A stretch of DNA of 64,000 nucleotides from contig CBDEWF010000058.1 in NCBI GenBank assembly GCA_965243775.1, positions 7,326 to 71,325 of the forward strand, in the 5' to 3' direction. Position numbers and translations under genes: made by a program. The notes under the pieces were generated by a model. It saw nothing but the letters and a program-made list of their open reading frames with translations, was not told where the DNA came from and made no database searches. Below, one piece after another: positions 1 to 8,755 of this stretch (position 1 is its first letter; each line of letters opens with the position of its first letter). The DNA comes from Sansalvadorimonas sp965243775 (GTDB taxonomy: Bacteria > Pseudomonadota > Gammaproteobacteria > Pseudomonadales > Endozoicomonadaceae).

Positions 1-1
1 C

Positions 2-103
2 CAGCCCTTACCGAAAGATGCTGCTCGTGACGGGAAAGCATGCAGTCTGTTTATTGATGCCAATAAATCCTGCCTTGGGGAGAATGCTAAGGAGTCTGCC
101 TGA
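2..103 (+). CDS. C-terminal end of an unidentified protein (partial)
   Basis: An open frame enters from the left edge and stops at a TGA ending at position 103. About 33 residues are visible; they contain two cysteines and an acidic, alanine-rich tail. No domain can be recognised from so short a piece. It converges on the GDSL lipase gene, whose stop lies just past it. It could be a chance open frame. Confidence 0.3.
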   Translation, partial: QPLPKDAARDGKACSLFIDANKSCLGENAKESA

Positions 104-105
104 CT

Positions 106-1287
106 TTATCTCTGTCTAAGTCCTTCGATGCTTGGACAGTTAAGCCGATAGCCCCTGTCTGCCATAACCTGACAGATATAGCCGGAAATTATCTTGTGAA
201 GCCGTGTTGTTACATGAACCTGATCCCAGAATACATAGTCATCCGGTTTGCTGCATACGGAAGCCTCTCTGGTATTAAAAATGGAAACCATACCCAGTTC
301 ATGATCACAGCCTGGGATATAAACATTGGTGCAGGGAGTATGCACCTGTGTGAAGTTATTAGCAGGGTCATACGCTGCTGTTCTGAAAATTTCGGCAACA
401 TTGCCAACGGTAAACATGACGTAAGGCCAGGCTTTTTCCAGCCCTTGGGCCAGTCTGAGAACGTAGTTGTTATGCTCCTTTCCCCATTTTGATACTGCGT
501 CATGCCTGGGTCCCTTATGAAAGCAGGGAGCCATGGTATAGTCCGGCACCATACCCCAGAAAATATGTCGTGCCCCTGCAAGAACAAGTTTGCGGATGTT
601 GTTAAATTGGGTTGCAACCACAACAAACGGATCACTGAAACCGTTTATGTAATCGTTGCCACTGAAGTACACCGCATAGAGCTTTTCCGGATCCAGTTTT
701 GGGTGATGTTCCAGATAGACATCGACAACATGGCTGAAGTTTGGTGGAAGTACTTTACCCTGGAACAAAAGCCGGAGTCCGGGTGCCTGCATTCTTTCCC
801 AGCTCTGAACCAGGGCGTCGAAAAGGTTTGTGGTCCAGCTGGCACCAAAAGCCAGGTTAAGGTACTGCTCCGGGTTTGTACGATCCAGTCCGGCGTAGTC
901 TGCCAGGTAGTCCACAGTTAATGGCCCATTGGAAAAATACCCATGATCATAAGGAGGGGCTGGAAAAGTTGGGAAAGGAACGATGCTGGGACCAAGGGTA
1001 GTGGCGGCCCAGGGCAGAAACCCCTGGAAAAAGTCCAGAAAATGGTTGGTCTGATAATTCTCATTCAAAGGATCTGGCAGTCCTGAGTAATAGTGACTCA
1101 GGCGCCAAGTGTTGTTGCTGTCGGAAAGGCTATCCCCAAAAATTACCAGCCCCTTGAGGGATATGGAATCTGGTGGACGAGATGTTGTGGCCTTGGTGAC
1201 CCCAATGTTCAGGAACAGAGAAAAAAGCACTGCCGGAAGAAGCTGCAAAAGCGATAGGTAAGACTGATATGGCAACTGCTTGGGCAT
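106..1287 (-). CDS. Secreted GDSL/SGNH lipase-esterase
   Basis: SGNH-fold hydrolase, probably a phospholipase, lysophospholipase or acyltransferase of the thermolabile-hemolysin/PlaA type. Block I is FGDSLSDSNN, carrying the nucleophile Ser. Block III is FSGNDY and block V is DQVHVT, with the catalytic Asp and His. The N-terminus from ATG 1287 reads as a signal peptide: a basic start, then a long Leu-rich stretch ending near VTKA. The open frame extends upstream to a TTG at 1329, but I see no ribosome site there, so I prefer the ATG. Length (about 393 aa) suits the family. Such enzymes in Legionella and Vibrio attack host lipids; the substrate here is unknown. Confidence 0.85.
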   Translation of the reverse strand: MPKQLPYQSYLSLLQLLPAVLFSLFLNIGVTKATTSRPPDSISLKGLVIFGDSLSDSNNTWRLSHYYSGLPDPLNENYQTNHFLDFFQGFLPWAATTLGPSIVPFPTFPAPPYDHGYFSNGPLTVDYLADYAGLDRTNPEQYLNLAFGASWTTNLFDALVQSWERMQAPGLRLLFQGKVLPPNFSHVVDVYLEHHPKLDPEKLYAVYFSGNDYINGFSDPFVVVATQFNNIRKLVLAGARHIFWGMVPDYTMAPCFHKGPRHDAVSKWGKEHNNYVLRLAQGLEKAWPYVMFTVGNVAEIFRTAAYDPANNFTQVHTPCTNVYIPGCDHELGMVSIFNTREASVCSKPDDYVFWDQVHVTTRLHKIISGYICQVMADRGYRLNCPSIEGLRQR

Positions 1288-1398
1288 AAGTCTGGCTACC
1301 CGCCATAGTGGAATACGAGAGAAGAACAAAAAATGTAGCAGAACCTTGGGTTTTGTCAGGATCGTGGGATAATGGCTTTCTTTAAGAAGATGATGTGA

Positions 1399-1689
1399 AT
1401 GAGTTTTTATCGCTGGCAGGGTGAAGAGTTAATCATTGTCTGCCATTTGCAGCCAAGGGCCAGCAAGGATGAGTTCTGTGGACTGCATGGTGACAGTCTT
1501 AAAGTTCGTATCAAGGCTCCACCAGTGGAAGGAAAAGCAAACAGCCACCTGATTAAGTTTATGGCTAAACAGTTTGGTGTCAGCAAACGTGATGTTGCCA
1601 TTATCAGTGGGGAGCTGAGCCGGGAAAAACGTGTTAGAATTTCCAGCCTGGGAAAGCTCCCGGAAGTATTGGAAATTGAACAGCCATAA
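1399..1689 (+). CDS. DUF167 (YggU) family protein
   Basis: A 96-residue DUF167/YggU protein, a small widespread fold of unknown function. The family signature is visible in QPRASKDEF near the start and in KAPPVEGKAN in the middle, followed by a Leu-rich helix and a strand carrying the REKRVRI motif. The length is standard. In many gammaproteobacteria this gene follows yggT; here it stands alone after the divergent lipase, so no operon partner helps assign a role. Confidence 0.85.
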   Translation: MSFYRWQGEELIIVCHLQPRASKDEFCGLHGDSLKVRIKAPPVEGKANSHLIKFMAKQFGVSKRDVAIISGELSREKRVRISSLGKLPEVLEIEQP

Positions 1690-2018
1690 ACGATAAAGTG
1701 CCTTTTTCATTATCCAGTTGATAAGAAAGGTATTTTTCGTGCAGGGCTGTAAAGAAGTGTAGTTTTCAGCCGATTGGCTTTTTACCATGGAAATGCCTTT
1801 ATGGCTGTTTGTCTGAGCCACTTAAAGTGCTGTTCTTGGCTTGCCGTCTGGTTATTCGAAAGATGCCAGTTGCTGTCGTACTATTTAGATAATGGATAGA
1901 CAGGTTTATTGACTTGTAATAGCTTGCAGGGTGCTGTGGGCTGAAGGGAATATCGCCAGAAGCGGTTTGAAATAGATAATGGCGGTGTTTTCACAGTAAG
2001 AATTATGAGACTAGCAAC
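1690..2018. other. Intergenic region, no gene seen
   Basis: About 330 bases separate the DUF167 gene from the DUF2726 gene. I see no convincing open frame, RNA gene or repeat in it. It presumably holds the promoter of the downstream gene. Confidence 0.4.
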
Positions 2019-2729
2019 GTGACAGGAAGTTTATCTCCTTACATTCTCCATATAGGATCGACGGTCGGAGCTCTGGCAGTTTTACTGCTGGGTCATGTTC
2101 TGATCCGACGCTGGTCCCTGAAGACCCTCTTTGTACAGGAACCCTGGTTTGATGGTCCTTCCCGCTCGTTTTACGGACTTCTTGATGTTGCGGTGAGAGA
2201 TCATTTTAGCCTGTTCCGCAATGTGGCCTTTGATGATGTTGTCCGCTACTCCGGTCCGATTAACCCTCTGCCCCGAGCTGTAAAGAATAGTTTTTTTGAT
2301 ATTCTGCTTTGTGACCGCAGGAATATGGTGCCTCAATGCGGCATTATCCACGTTAAAAAGGGTAAAGCAGAAAGCCGGAAAACCCGGCGTCTGAGAAAGT
2401 TCTGTGACCGGGCAAATCTTCCACTTCTGGTTTATGAAACAGGCCGGATGCTGGATGTCAGTCGACTGCGCAATGATGTCTATATGGCAACAGGCTTTGA
2501 CAAGCTGGAAAGCTGTGAAGTTCTCGGTGATGCCCGTGGTGTTGAGGATGGTCAGGGTGCACAGGCCATAAACTCTGAAGAAGGCACCCGCTCCTGCAAT
2601 AAATGTGGCGGAGAAATGGCGCTGCGGACCATTGCGAAAGGGCAGTTTACCGGACAGAAAGCCTGGATCTGTGGAAAATATCCCGAGTGCCGCCACGCCA
2701 TTCTGGTTAAGAATCAGGTTGAAGTCTAA
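2019..2729 (+). CDS. DUF2726 nuclease-like protein with C-terminal zinc ribbon
   Basis: A 236-residue protein with three parts. One transmembrane helix lies near residues 8-28. A DUF2726 domain (about 40-165), a restriction-endonuclease-like fold family, contains a VAFDDVV strand and a CDRRNMVPQCGIIHVKKGK core. A C-terminal four-cysteine ribbon of topoisomerase type has CNKCGG and, after about 20 residues, CGKYPEC. Such rubredoxin-like ribbons bind nucleic acid, so a membrane-tethered DNA-processing role is possible, though unproven. The start is a GTG at 2019. Its stop codon overlaps the convergent pfkA stop. Confidence 0.75.
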   Translation: MTGSLSPYILHIGSTVGALAVLLLGHVLIRRWSLKTLFVQEPWFDGPSRSFYGLLDVAVRDHFSLFRNVAFDDVVRYSGPINPLPRAVKNSFFDILLCDRRNMVPQCGIIHVKKGKAESRKTRRLRKFCDRANLPLLVYETGRMLDVSRLRNDVYMATGFDKLESCEVLGDARGVEDGQGAQAINSEEGTRSCNKCGGEMALRTIAKGQFTGQKAWICGKYPECRHAILVKNQVEV

Positions 2730-3709
2730 ATCGAAACTATTTCCGCAACACGAATCAGTTCCGGATCCATATCCGGAGTTTCCTTGCAGGCTTTTTCCAG
2801 GGCCGTCAGAGAGATCCGGTTATCTCTTAAGCCAACCATAACACCCGATGATCCGTTTCTCAGGGTATCAACAGCGGCAACTCCGAGACGGCTGGCCAGA
2901 ACACGATCAGAACATGTCGGCCGTCCGCCCCGCTGCAGGTGACCAAGAATTGTAACCCTGGCACTGTAGCCGGGCAGCTTTTCTTCAACGGTTTTCGCCA
3001 GCTCAAGAACACTGCTGTTCTTATCGCCTTCAGCCATGAGCACTATGCTGGATGTTTTCCCCGCCCGGTTACTGCGATCCAGAGAGTTGATCAGATGGTC
3101 AAGGCCACGGTGCTGTTCCGGAATCAGGATCTCCTCACTTCCTGCCCCTATTCCTGCGTGCAGGGCGATATAGCCGGCATCCCGCCCCATGACCTCAATA
3201 AAGAACAGCCGATTGTGGGACGTGGCCGTATCTCTTATCTTGTCTACTGCTTCCACAGCGGTATTGATGGCAGTATCAAAACCGATGGTAAAGTCTGTTC
3301 CATAGATATCGTTATCAATAGTGCCGGGAACACCAACAACGGGAACCTTCTGTTCACGGGAGAGTAATACAGCACCGGTAAAGGTACCGTCACCACCAAT
3401 AACAACCAGAGCATCAATGCCCTCCTGTTGAAGGCGCTCAGCAGCTCTGGCCCGGCCTTCCGGTTCATAGAACTCCATGCAGCGGGAAGATTTCAGTATG
3501 GTACCGCCCTGATTGATAATATTGGATACTGAACGTGTGGTCATGGATTGAAGGTTTCCCGTCAGCAGGCCGGTATACCCTTCCCCTATTCCCGTTACTT
3601 TCATATCGTTAAAAATTGCGCAGCGGACAACGGCACGGATAGCGGCGTTCATTCCCGGTGCATCACCACCGGAGGTCAACACGCCAATATGGTTTATTGA
3701 AGTGGTCAT
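2726..3709 (-). CDS. pfkA: 6-phosphofructokinase
   Basis: ATP-dependent 6-phosphofructokinase: phosphorylates fructose-6-phosphate to fructose-1,6-bisphosphate in glycolysis. Family motifs are intact. GGDAPGMNAAIRAVVR near the N-terminus and GGDGTF form the ATP site; PGTIDNDI carries the catalytic Asp; EVMGRDAGYIA binds the sugar phosphate; HLQRGG lies near the C-terminus. At 327 residues it is the short allosteric bacterial PfkA type. Transcribed alone, it is divergent from the pdsO-like gene and convergent with the DUF2726 gene. Confidence 0.95.
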   Translation of the reverse strand: MTTSINHIGVLTSGGDAPGMNAAIRAVVRCAIFNDMKVTGIGEGYTGLLTGNLQSMTTRSVSNIINQGGTILKSSRCMEFYEPEGRARAAERLQQEGIDALVVIGGDGTFTGAVLLSREQKVPVVGVPGTIDNDIYGTDFTIGFDTAINTAVEAVDKIRDTATSHNRLFFIEVMGRDAGYIALHAGIGAGSEEILIPEQHRGLDHLINSLDRSNRAGKTSSIVLMAEGDKNSSVLELAKTVEEKLPGYSARVTILGHLQRGGRPTCSDRVLASRLGVAAVDTLRNGSSGVMVGLRDNRISLTALEKACKETPDMDPELIRVAEIVSI

Positions 3710-3886
3710 GGAACAGCCTCTGTTATTTCGGCTGAGTATGGATCAGATGTCACAATTCGCCATATTTGCTCCACAAATTGCCATTGCTGCCCCACAGCTT
3801 TGCCTCTTTTGTTCTGTTTAATTGTTGGTAAGCAGAGAGGTTAATCCTCCGCTAAAACATTCACAGCAACTTGAAGGGGCTTTCTT

Positions 3887-4603
3887 ATGGCATGTAAAAG
3901 CAAGAGTATCCATTTTTCTGCTATGGCTCTGGTCCTTGGCCTTTTCCTGGCATCAGCCCTGCCGGTGCAGGCCGCACAGACAGAAATGACAAGGGAGAAA
4001 GCTGGCATTTTGACCGGCTCCAGCATTGCAGGAGCTGTCCTGGGTGGCCCCATTGGATTCGTGCTGGGTGTGGCTGCCGGAGACTGGCTGGGTGACAGCG
4101 TTAATATAGCCGCGGAAAGTGAGATAGAAAGGGAGAGAATGCAGCAAGAAAGCAACCAGCTCAGAGATGAGCTTACCTTGATGCAGAACAAGCTTGACCA
4201 GGTTCGCGAACAGTTACTGCTGGCCCAGCAGGAGTCAGGTCGCTATCAGGGACTGGCCCTGGACTCATTGCAGATAACCGTCATGTTCAATACTGCTGGA
4301 GATACTCTTACCGAACGTGATAAAAATCGCCTGAACAGGCTGGTACGTCTACTGAACAAACATGGCCAGGTACAGATTCAGCTGACTGGTTATGCTGACC
4401 CCCGTGGTGAGGAGGGCTACAACATCAAGTTATCCGAACGCCGGGCTCAGAGTGTTTATAGTTATCTGGTGGGTCAGGGCATTGCTGGTGACCGGATATT
4501 CACCTCAGGAAAAGGTGCTCTTCAGTCCCAGGCCACTAAAGGAAACTACGATGCTTATGCCATGGAGAGGGTAGTGACCATTGAACTTCGGGAAGATACC
4601 TGA
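3887..4603 (+). CDS. pdsO: OmpA-family protein, PdsO-like (dedicated sortase system)
   Basis: A 238-residue envelope protein. A signal peptide ends near VQAA (residue about 30). A Gly/Ala-rich glycine-zipper segment follows (about 40-70), then a coiled coil (80-115), then an OmpA-type peptidoglycan-binding domain with GYADPRGEE and LSERRAQSV. This architecture matches PdsO, the OmpA-like member of the proteobacterial dedicated sortase system. The assignment gains weight from the PdsR/PdsS pair 4 kb downstream. The usual neighbouring sortase and its target are not found. On its own it could be a generic OmpA-like lipoprotein relative. Confidence 0.7.
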   Translation: MACKSKSIHFSAMALVLGLFLASALPVQAAQTEMTREKAGILTGSSIAGAVLGGPIGFVLGVAAGDWLGDSVNIAAESEIERERMQQESNQLRDELTLMQNKLDQVREQLLLAQQESGRYQGLALDSLQITVMFNTAGDTLTERDKNRLNRLVRLLNKHGQVQIQLTGYADPRGEEGYNIKLSERRAQSVYSYLVGQGIAGDRIFTSGKGALQSQATKGNYDAYAMERVVTIELREDT

Positions 4604-4877
4604 GGGTGGCACTCTCAAACCCGATTTGGTTATGCCAGAGACAAAGAGTCAGTTCAGTATGTGGAGAATATTCAGCGCTGCTATCGCCATATTCCGGCTA
4701 AGCAGCCTCACAAGCCAATTCCCACCATGGCGAAAAGCGGGAAAGGGAGTCGTTCAACCCTTTAACACCTGACAGCCTTGTTACTCCTTTTTGGGTAAAT
4801 CCCGGAACCATTACCGATATCACACCTCTAACTTACTCAAGCTCCTTTTGTTATGTAAGTACAGGAATGTGAATTAT

Positions 4878-7760
4878 ATGGCTTCTCCCCTTGGCAACTC
4901 CTCTTCAAACAGTTCTGCTGAGCAAGTGGACAGTGCACAGCTTCAGCAAGACCTATTGGCTGGCATTCACACCGTTATGGGAAAAATCACAATCACTCCT
5001 GACGTTACAGCAACTCCTGAACTTCAGAAGCCATACGATGTGTCTTTTTTATTAACCGGAGATAGTGCAACTCTTCATTTACCAGAAAGGGAGGTGTCAG
5101 GCGCACAATCGATGTCAGAAACGAAGCAGTACAAACCGCCTCCCAAGGAACAGACCCAACGTGCAGTACAGACCCTATTTTGCATTGACCCTGAATTAGG
5201 TCAGGAATATGTGAATACCTATGATGAGTTTCAAAAGGCATACCGACACGACAAAATGGAGAGCATCCACAAGCTGAAGGCACTGATAGAAAAAAATCCT
5301 AAAGACGGTGAAGAAAGAGCTGGTTTACGCAAGAGATTAAAGAAACTGACTTATGAATTTGCCCACTCTTTTCACGACAACAATATAAAAACGGACAGTA
5401 AACCTGACAAGAATCCAACTGCCCGACCAGTTCTTCAGGGATACGCATGCCTCTTGTTTGCAATCCTTGCTCAGGAGGATCACCCCGGAGCAGCCTGCCG
5501 AATGGCTATCAAGGCATTAATATACGCTACGAGCATGGGAGAGATGCGTCAGACCTTTCCCGAAATGGCCATGGAGATAGCAGTCAAATGCGCATCCGAA
5601 CTGGACATAACCGATGCTGAGGAAAAGGTCGTTCATATTAGTCGAGGAACGCGAGCCTACACCCATTTGCTTGGACAAAACAGAGAATGGAAATGGCAAC
5701 TTATGAAGTCCGTTCAACCCACGGCTCTGAAAGTGCCGCCCCCTAATGTCAAGATGGCCCTCTATTGGGATCACTGGAAAGAACTATGCATATTCGGAAA
5801 GGGCGATAGCGACCAACATAACAACCCTGGGGAATCAAAACGATATAACGAGCAAGGGCTATTTGCACTTGAACAGTCTGGTCACCACAATAGCCCAACC
5901 TACTATCTGGACTGTAGTCTGATGAATCTTGGGCTGCCAACAGGTCTGGATAATACCTGGCTGCTATCTGACACGGGTAAGCCCCTGTATGACTGCCAGC
6001 ATGCTGAACATCTTTTTCGAGCCTGTGCCCAAATAAAATTTGAATACCCTGTTGGTACCGAACAAACAGTTTCCCTTTTGCAGGAAATAGAAAAACATAT
6101 TCGGCAGGGTCACATTTCGGATGTGGATTTCACCCGTGCTTCCGCCTTAGGCGTACAGCGTTTGTTCGGCAGCCCGGTTTTAACTAAGAAAACAGATTTC
6201 GCCGACCGCATTTTCGAAAAAATTCCGAGCTTTCAACGTTTACTTGATCACGGAGACAGCTACCCGAAAACCAGACGAAAAAAACTGCTCGAAAAGGCAG
6301 CACCCAGAAAAACCGAAAGACCAGCTACAGAAGTCCTTCTTGCAGCAAAACTTTTATTTCTGAGAGGGGCTGAGGCTGAGGCCGAAGGAAAGAGCAAAGC
6401 GATATCCCAGCGTATTAATGAAGCTAATGTTTTATTTGACAAGGCGGAAGAAAGCTATCTTGCCTCAGCTGAAGGCGGATTTGCAGGAGGCTATACCCGA
6501 CTGGCTCTTACTGCGGCCAGCACAGATCAAGCTGATGCTTTTCTAGAAATAGCTACAGAAAAGGGTGATATCTCTGCATGGCAGTCCATGGCCGATCACC
6601 TTTTGGCACAAAACAAAGTTGTTGAGAGCCAGAAATACTACGAGAAGGCCCTGGAAATCTATAAAAAGTACGAGTTCGAAGAAGATGTAGCTCAAATAGA
6701 GGAACTTCTCGAATCAATTTCCTCAAAACCACGAGCCCCAAAAGCCAAAAAGAAGAAAAAGAAAGTAACAGGAATTACCGAAGAGCAAAAATCCACCACA
6801 GACTCAGGAGCAGCTTCAGCACTACTAGAGCCTGTGCAAGAGGAAGGTAAAGCGGAACAACCCAAAGCAGCCTCATCTACTAAAAAGACAGGGGTCGCCA
6901 GTAAAACGAAAAAGAAAAAAGCAAAGAAGAAAACGGCAGGCTCTTCCACATCGGTTCCTCCCACATTAGAAGCCGCTACCGCAACCCCATCACTGCCCGT
7001 AACACCGTATATTAATGGTTGCATGGAAAGCTGGGCTGAACAAATAGTCATTATGCACAACGATGCGCAACACATCATTCACGCTGGCATGAAGACAAGT
7101 GCCAGTTACTGCGACCCTATAAAACTGACTCAGGAGGCAACAATTGGCCCTTTATCCCGACTATATCAAATTGAGTGGATTAACAAGCACCCGGCAAGCC
7201 ACTTCCAGTTTTCGACCTGGCTGATTCTGCGCATAAATATGGATGACAGACGTTGCTTCTTGTTTTGCAACACTAAAGGCTTGGAAGTCCGGCATGCAGA
7301 AGTCAATATGAGACCATGTCTGGAAGAAGAGCTGGGAAAGGGCGATATAAAAACCGTAGAAATTCTGATTACTCGGGACCCTTGCAGCCACAACCCCAAT
7401 AGCAAAGAACAAGGTGGCTGCTGGCGGCTATTAAATAACTTCATTGGAAAGCATCCAGATATCCAGTGGCATATTCGCTTTATTCGCTCCAACCTCAGAC
7501 ATGTTCACCCGAGAGAAGCTGGCTCAACAAAATTTGTTCGGGCCTTTGATGAAACAACCAACAAACCACAGACGTATATTAAAGATGATTTGCCTCTTAC
7601 TATTTGGCAGGATCAGGTTTTAGAATCTCAGGATATTCCAAATCTTAGTTACGCAGCAGTACCCACCCGCGATCCTAAAAAGCTGAAAGAATATTATGGA
7701 GAAAAAGGCGTAATCAAGTTTTCGCCTGAAGAGTTCAGCACCAACCCTCATCAACCCTAA
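4878..7760 (+). CDS. Large effector-like protein with C-terminal cytidine-deaminase-like domain
   Basis: A 961-residue protein starting at ATG 4878 with an AGGA ribosome site; the open frame reaches back to a TTG at 4791. The N-terminal two thirds look helical with TPR/Sel1-like stretches around residues 500-625. Lys-rich linkers follow (about 630-700). The C-terminal domain has the order strand hairpin, then H806-A-E808 starting a helix, then a strand VEILITRDPC with Cys836, Cys848 starting the next helix, then strand WHIRFI. That is the HxE...PC...C zinc site and strand order of the cytidine deaminase fold, with an unusually long 11-residue gap between the cysteines. There is no signal peptide. 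The function is inferred; it may be a translocated toxin or effector. Confidence 0.7.
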   Translation: MASPLGNSSSNSSAEQVDSAQLQQDLLAGIHTVMGKITITPDVTATPELQKPYDVSFLLTGDSATLHLPEREVSGAQSMSETKQYKPPPKEQTQRAVQTLFCIDPELGQEYVNTYDEFQKAYRHDKMESIHKLKALIEKNPKDGEERAGLRKRLKKLTYEFAHSFHDNNIKTDSKPDKNPTARPVLQGYACLLFAILAQEDHPGAACRMAIKALIYATSMGEMRQTFPEMAMEIAVKCASELDITDAEEKVVHISRGTRAYTHLLGQNREWKWQLMKSVQPTALKVPPPNVKMALYWDHWKELCIFGKGDSDQHNNPGESKRYNEQGLFALEQSGHHNSPTYYLDCSLMNLGLPTGLDNTWLLSDTGKPLYDCQHAEHLFRACAQIKFEYPVGTEQTVSLLQEIEKHIRQGHISDVDFTRASALGVQRLFGSPVLTKKTDFADRIFEKIPSFQRLLDHGDSYPKTRRKKLLEKAAPRKTERPATEVLLAAKLLFLRGAEAEAEGKSKAISQRINEANVLFDKAEESYLASAEGGFAGGYTRLALTAASTDQADAFLEIATEKGDISAWQSMADHLLAQNKVVESQKYYEKALEIYKKYEFEEDVAQIEELLESISSKPRAPKAKKKKKKVTGITEEQKSTTDSGAASALLEPVQEEGKAEQPKAASSTKKTGVASKTKKKKAKKKTAGSSTSVPPTLEAATATPSLPVTPYINGCMESWAEQIVIMHNDAQHIIHAGMKTSASYCDPIKLTQEATIGPLSRLYQIEWINKHPASHFQFSTWLILRINMDDRRCFLFCNTKGLEVRHAEVNMRPCLEEELGKGDIKTVEILITRDPCSHNPNSKEQGGCWRLLNNFIGKHPDIQWHIRFIRSNLRHVHPREAGSTKFVRAFDETTNKPQTYIKDDLPLTIWQDQVLESQDIPNLSYAAVPTRDPKKLKEYYGEKGVIKFSPEEFSTNPHQP

Positions 7761-8023
7761 TCTCAGCAGCTGCCTTCAACCGCTGCTTTTCCTCTTTCTT
7801 TTTCCTGCAGCGGTTGCGAGAAAACGCCGACAACATGGTTGAACACTCCTCCGACAGCGCACCGTCAGTCACTTCCACGCAGTGATTTAAATAATTCTTT
7901 TCAAGAACCTGATTGCGGTTGACCATAACCCCAGCCTTCGGCTCAAAGGCTCCATACACAAGACGATGAATACGGCTGTGCACCAGCGCACATACCACAG
8001 GGTTCAAGGGTGACGCAGGGATC
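7735..8023 (-). pseudogene. tadA: tadA relic (tRNA adenosine deaminase), frameshifted and N-truncated
   Basis: The downstream frame (from about 7982) encodes a good TadA C-terminus: ALVHSRI, LVYGAFEPKAG, LNHCVEVTDG and a Lys/Arg-rich tail. Just upstream (8014-7982) another frame encodes VTLEPCGMCAG, the PCxxC zinc motif that should precede ALVHSR. The two halves are out of frame, consistent with a small deletion at the GCTGGTGCAC junction. The N-terminal half with the HAE proton-shuttle motif is absent. TadA is normally essential for wobble inosine, so an intact copy must lie elsewhere. The relic overlaps the last 26 bases of the convergent deaminase-like gene. Confidence 0.75.
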
Positions 8024-8055
8024 ACAGGCCCGCCGTGACTCTCAAAGCAGCTGGG

Positions 8056-8550
8056 TTAATAAGATGCACATTGACACACAGAGCGCTTATTCCAGACTGT
8101 TGTCCACCAGTGTCCGGTCCATTTCATACCAGATTCACCTGTCGTCTGGTCAATCTCCTGGCTACACCGGTCGGGGCACTTGTTTTGTGCGTCAATATTG
8201 CTCCAGATCGGAGCATTGTTTTTTGAGGTCTGGACATTGTTGCAGAAACAGCGGAAGTTCATATCCTCAGTAATTTCGGCTTTCAGATAATCGATCCTTT
8301 TGGCGCTTCCAGGCAATATGATCCTGCCCCGCCAGGGGTGGCCTTCCTGCTTGCACTGGGCAACACATATTTTGGGTACCTTCAGGCGTAGTTCTTTAAG
8401 GCGGATCAGTGCTTCATTTTTTGCGGGGGTAGCCTGCTCAATTGGGCTATCCGGCATGGTTTCTGGCTGGTTTTTATCAGGAAGAGGTGCTGCATGAATA
8501 TAACTGTAAAAGCAGAGAGCTCCAAATAACAACAGGGTATTGATTTTCAT
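8056..8550 (-). CDS. Secreted MVL-like (mannan-binding) lectin domain protein
   Basis: A 164-residue exported protein: Lys start, hydrophobic core, cleavage after YIHAA. The mature part is Cys-rich. Its C-terminus has IWSNIDAQNKCPDRC followed by WTGHWWTT and SVCQC, the pattern of the Microcystis MVL mannan-binding family (IWSN..AQ..CP..C...W.G.W.T...SVC.C). A weaker first copy may cover KVPKICVAQC to FRCFCN. MVL lectins bind high-mannose glycans, so a surface or secreted glycan-binding role in host contact is plausible. It stands alone between the tadA relic and pdsR. Confidence 0.65.
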   Translation of the reverse strand: MKINTLLLFGALCFYSYIHAAPLPDKNQPETMPDSPIEQATPAKNEALIRLKELRLKVPKICVAQCKQEGHPWRGRIILPGSAKRIDYLKAEITEDMNFRCFCNNVQTSKNNAPIWSNIDAQNKCPDRCSQEIDQTTGESGMKWTGHWWTTVWNKRSVCQCASY

Positions 8551-8755
8551 TGATTGCTTCCTTGCAGACTGTTACTTCATGAGTATAGGGAAGTGTTCAT
8601 GTTAGCCAGTACAGCCTGTTATTTTACCCATAGGGCACATAGCCCGCTCATGATTGTTTGAGTTAAAAACTGCTTGCGTCAAAGGTAACAGCAATTTTCT
8701 GAATGACAGCTTATGGTACTCTTGCGGGGTTCTAACTAATTGAGCCGAACCCTCC

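Noticed and set aside
4604..4877. Possible sortase or target gene remnant after pdsO
   Set aside because: The short frame there (63 aa) shows no TLxTC motif or LPXTG-like sorting signal that I can recognise.
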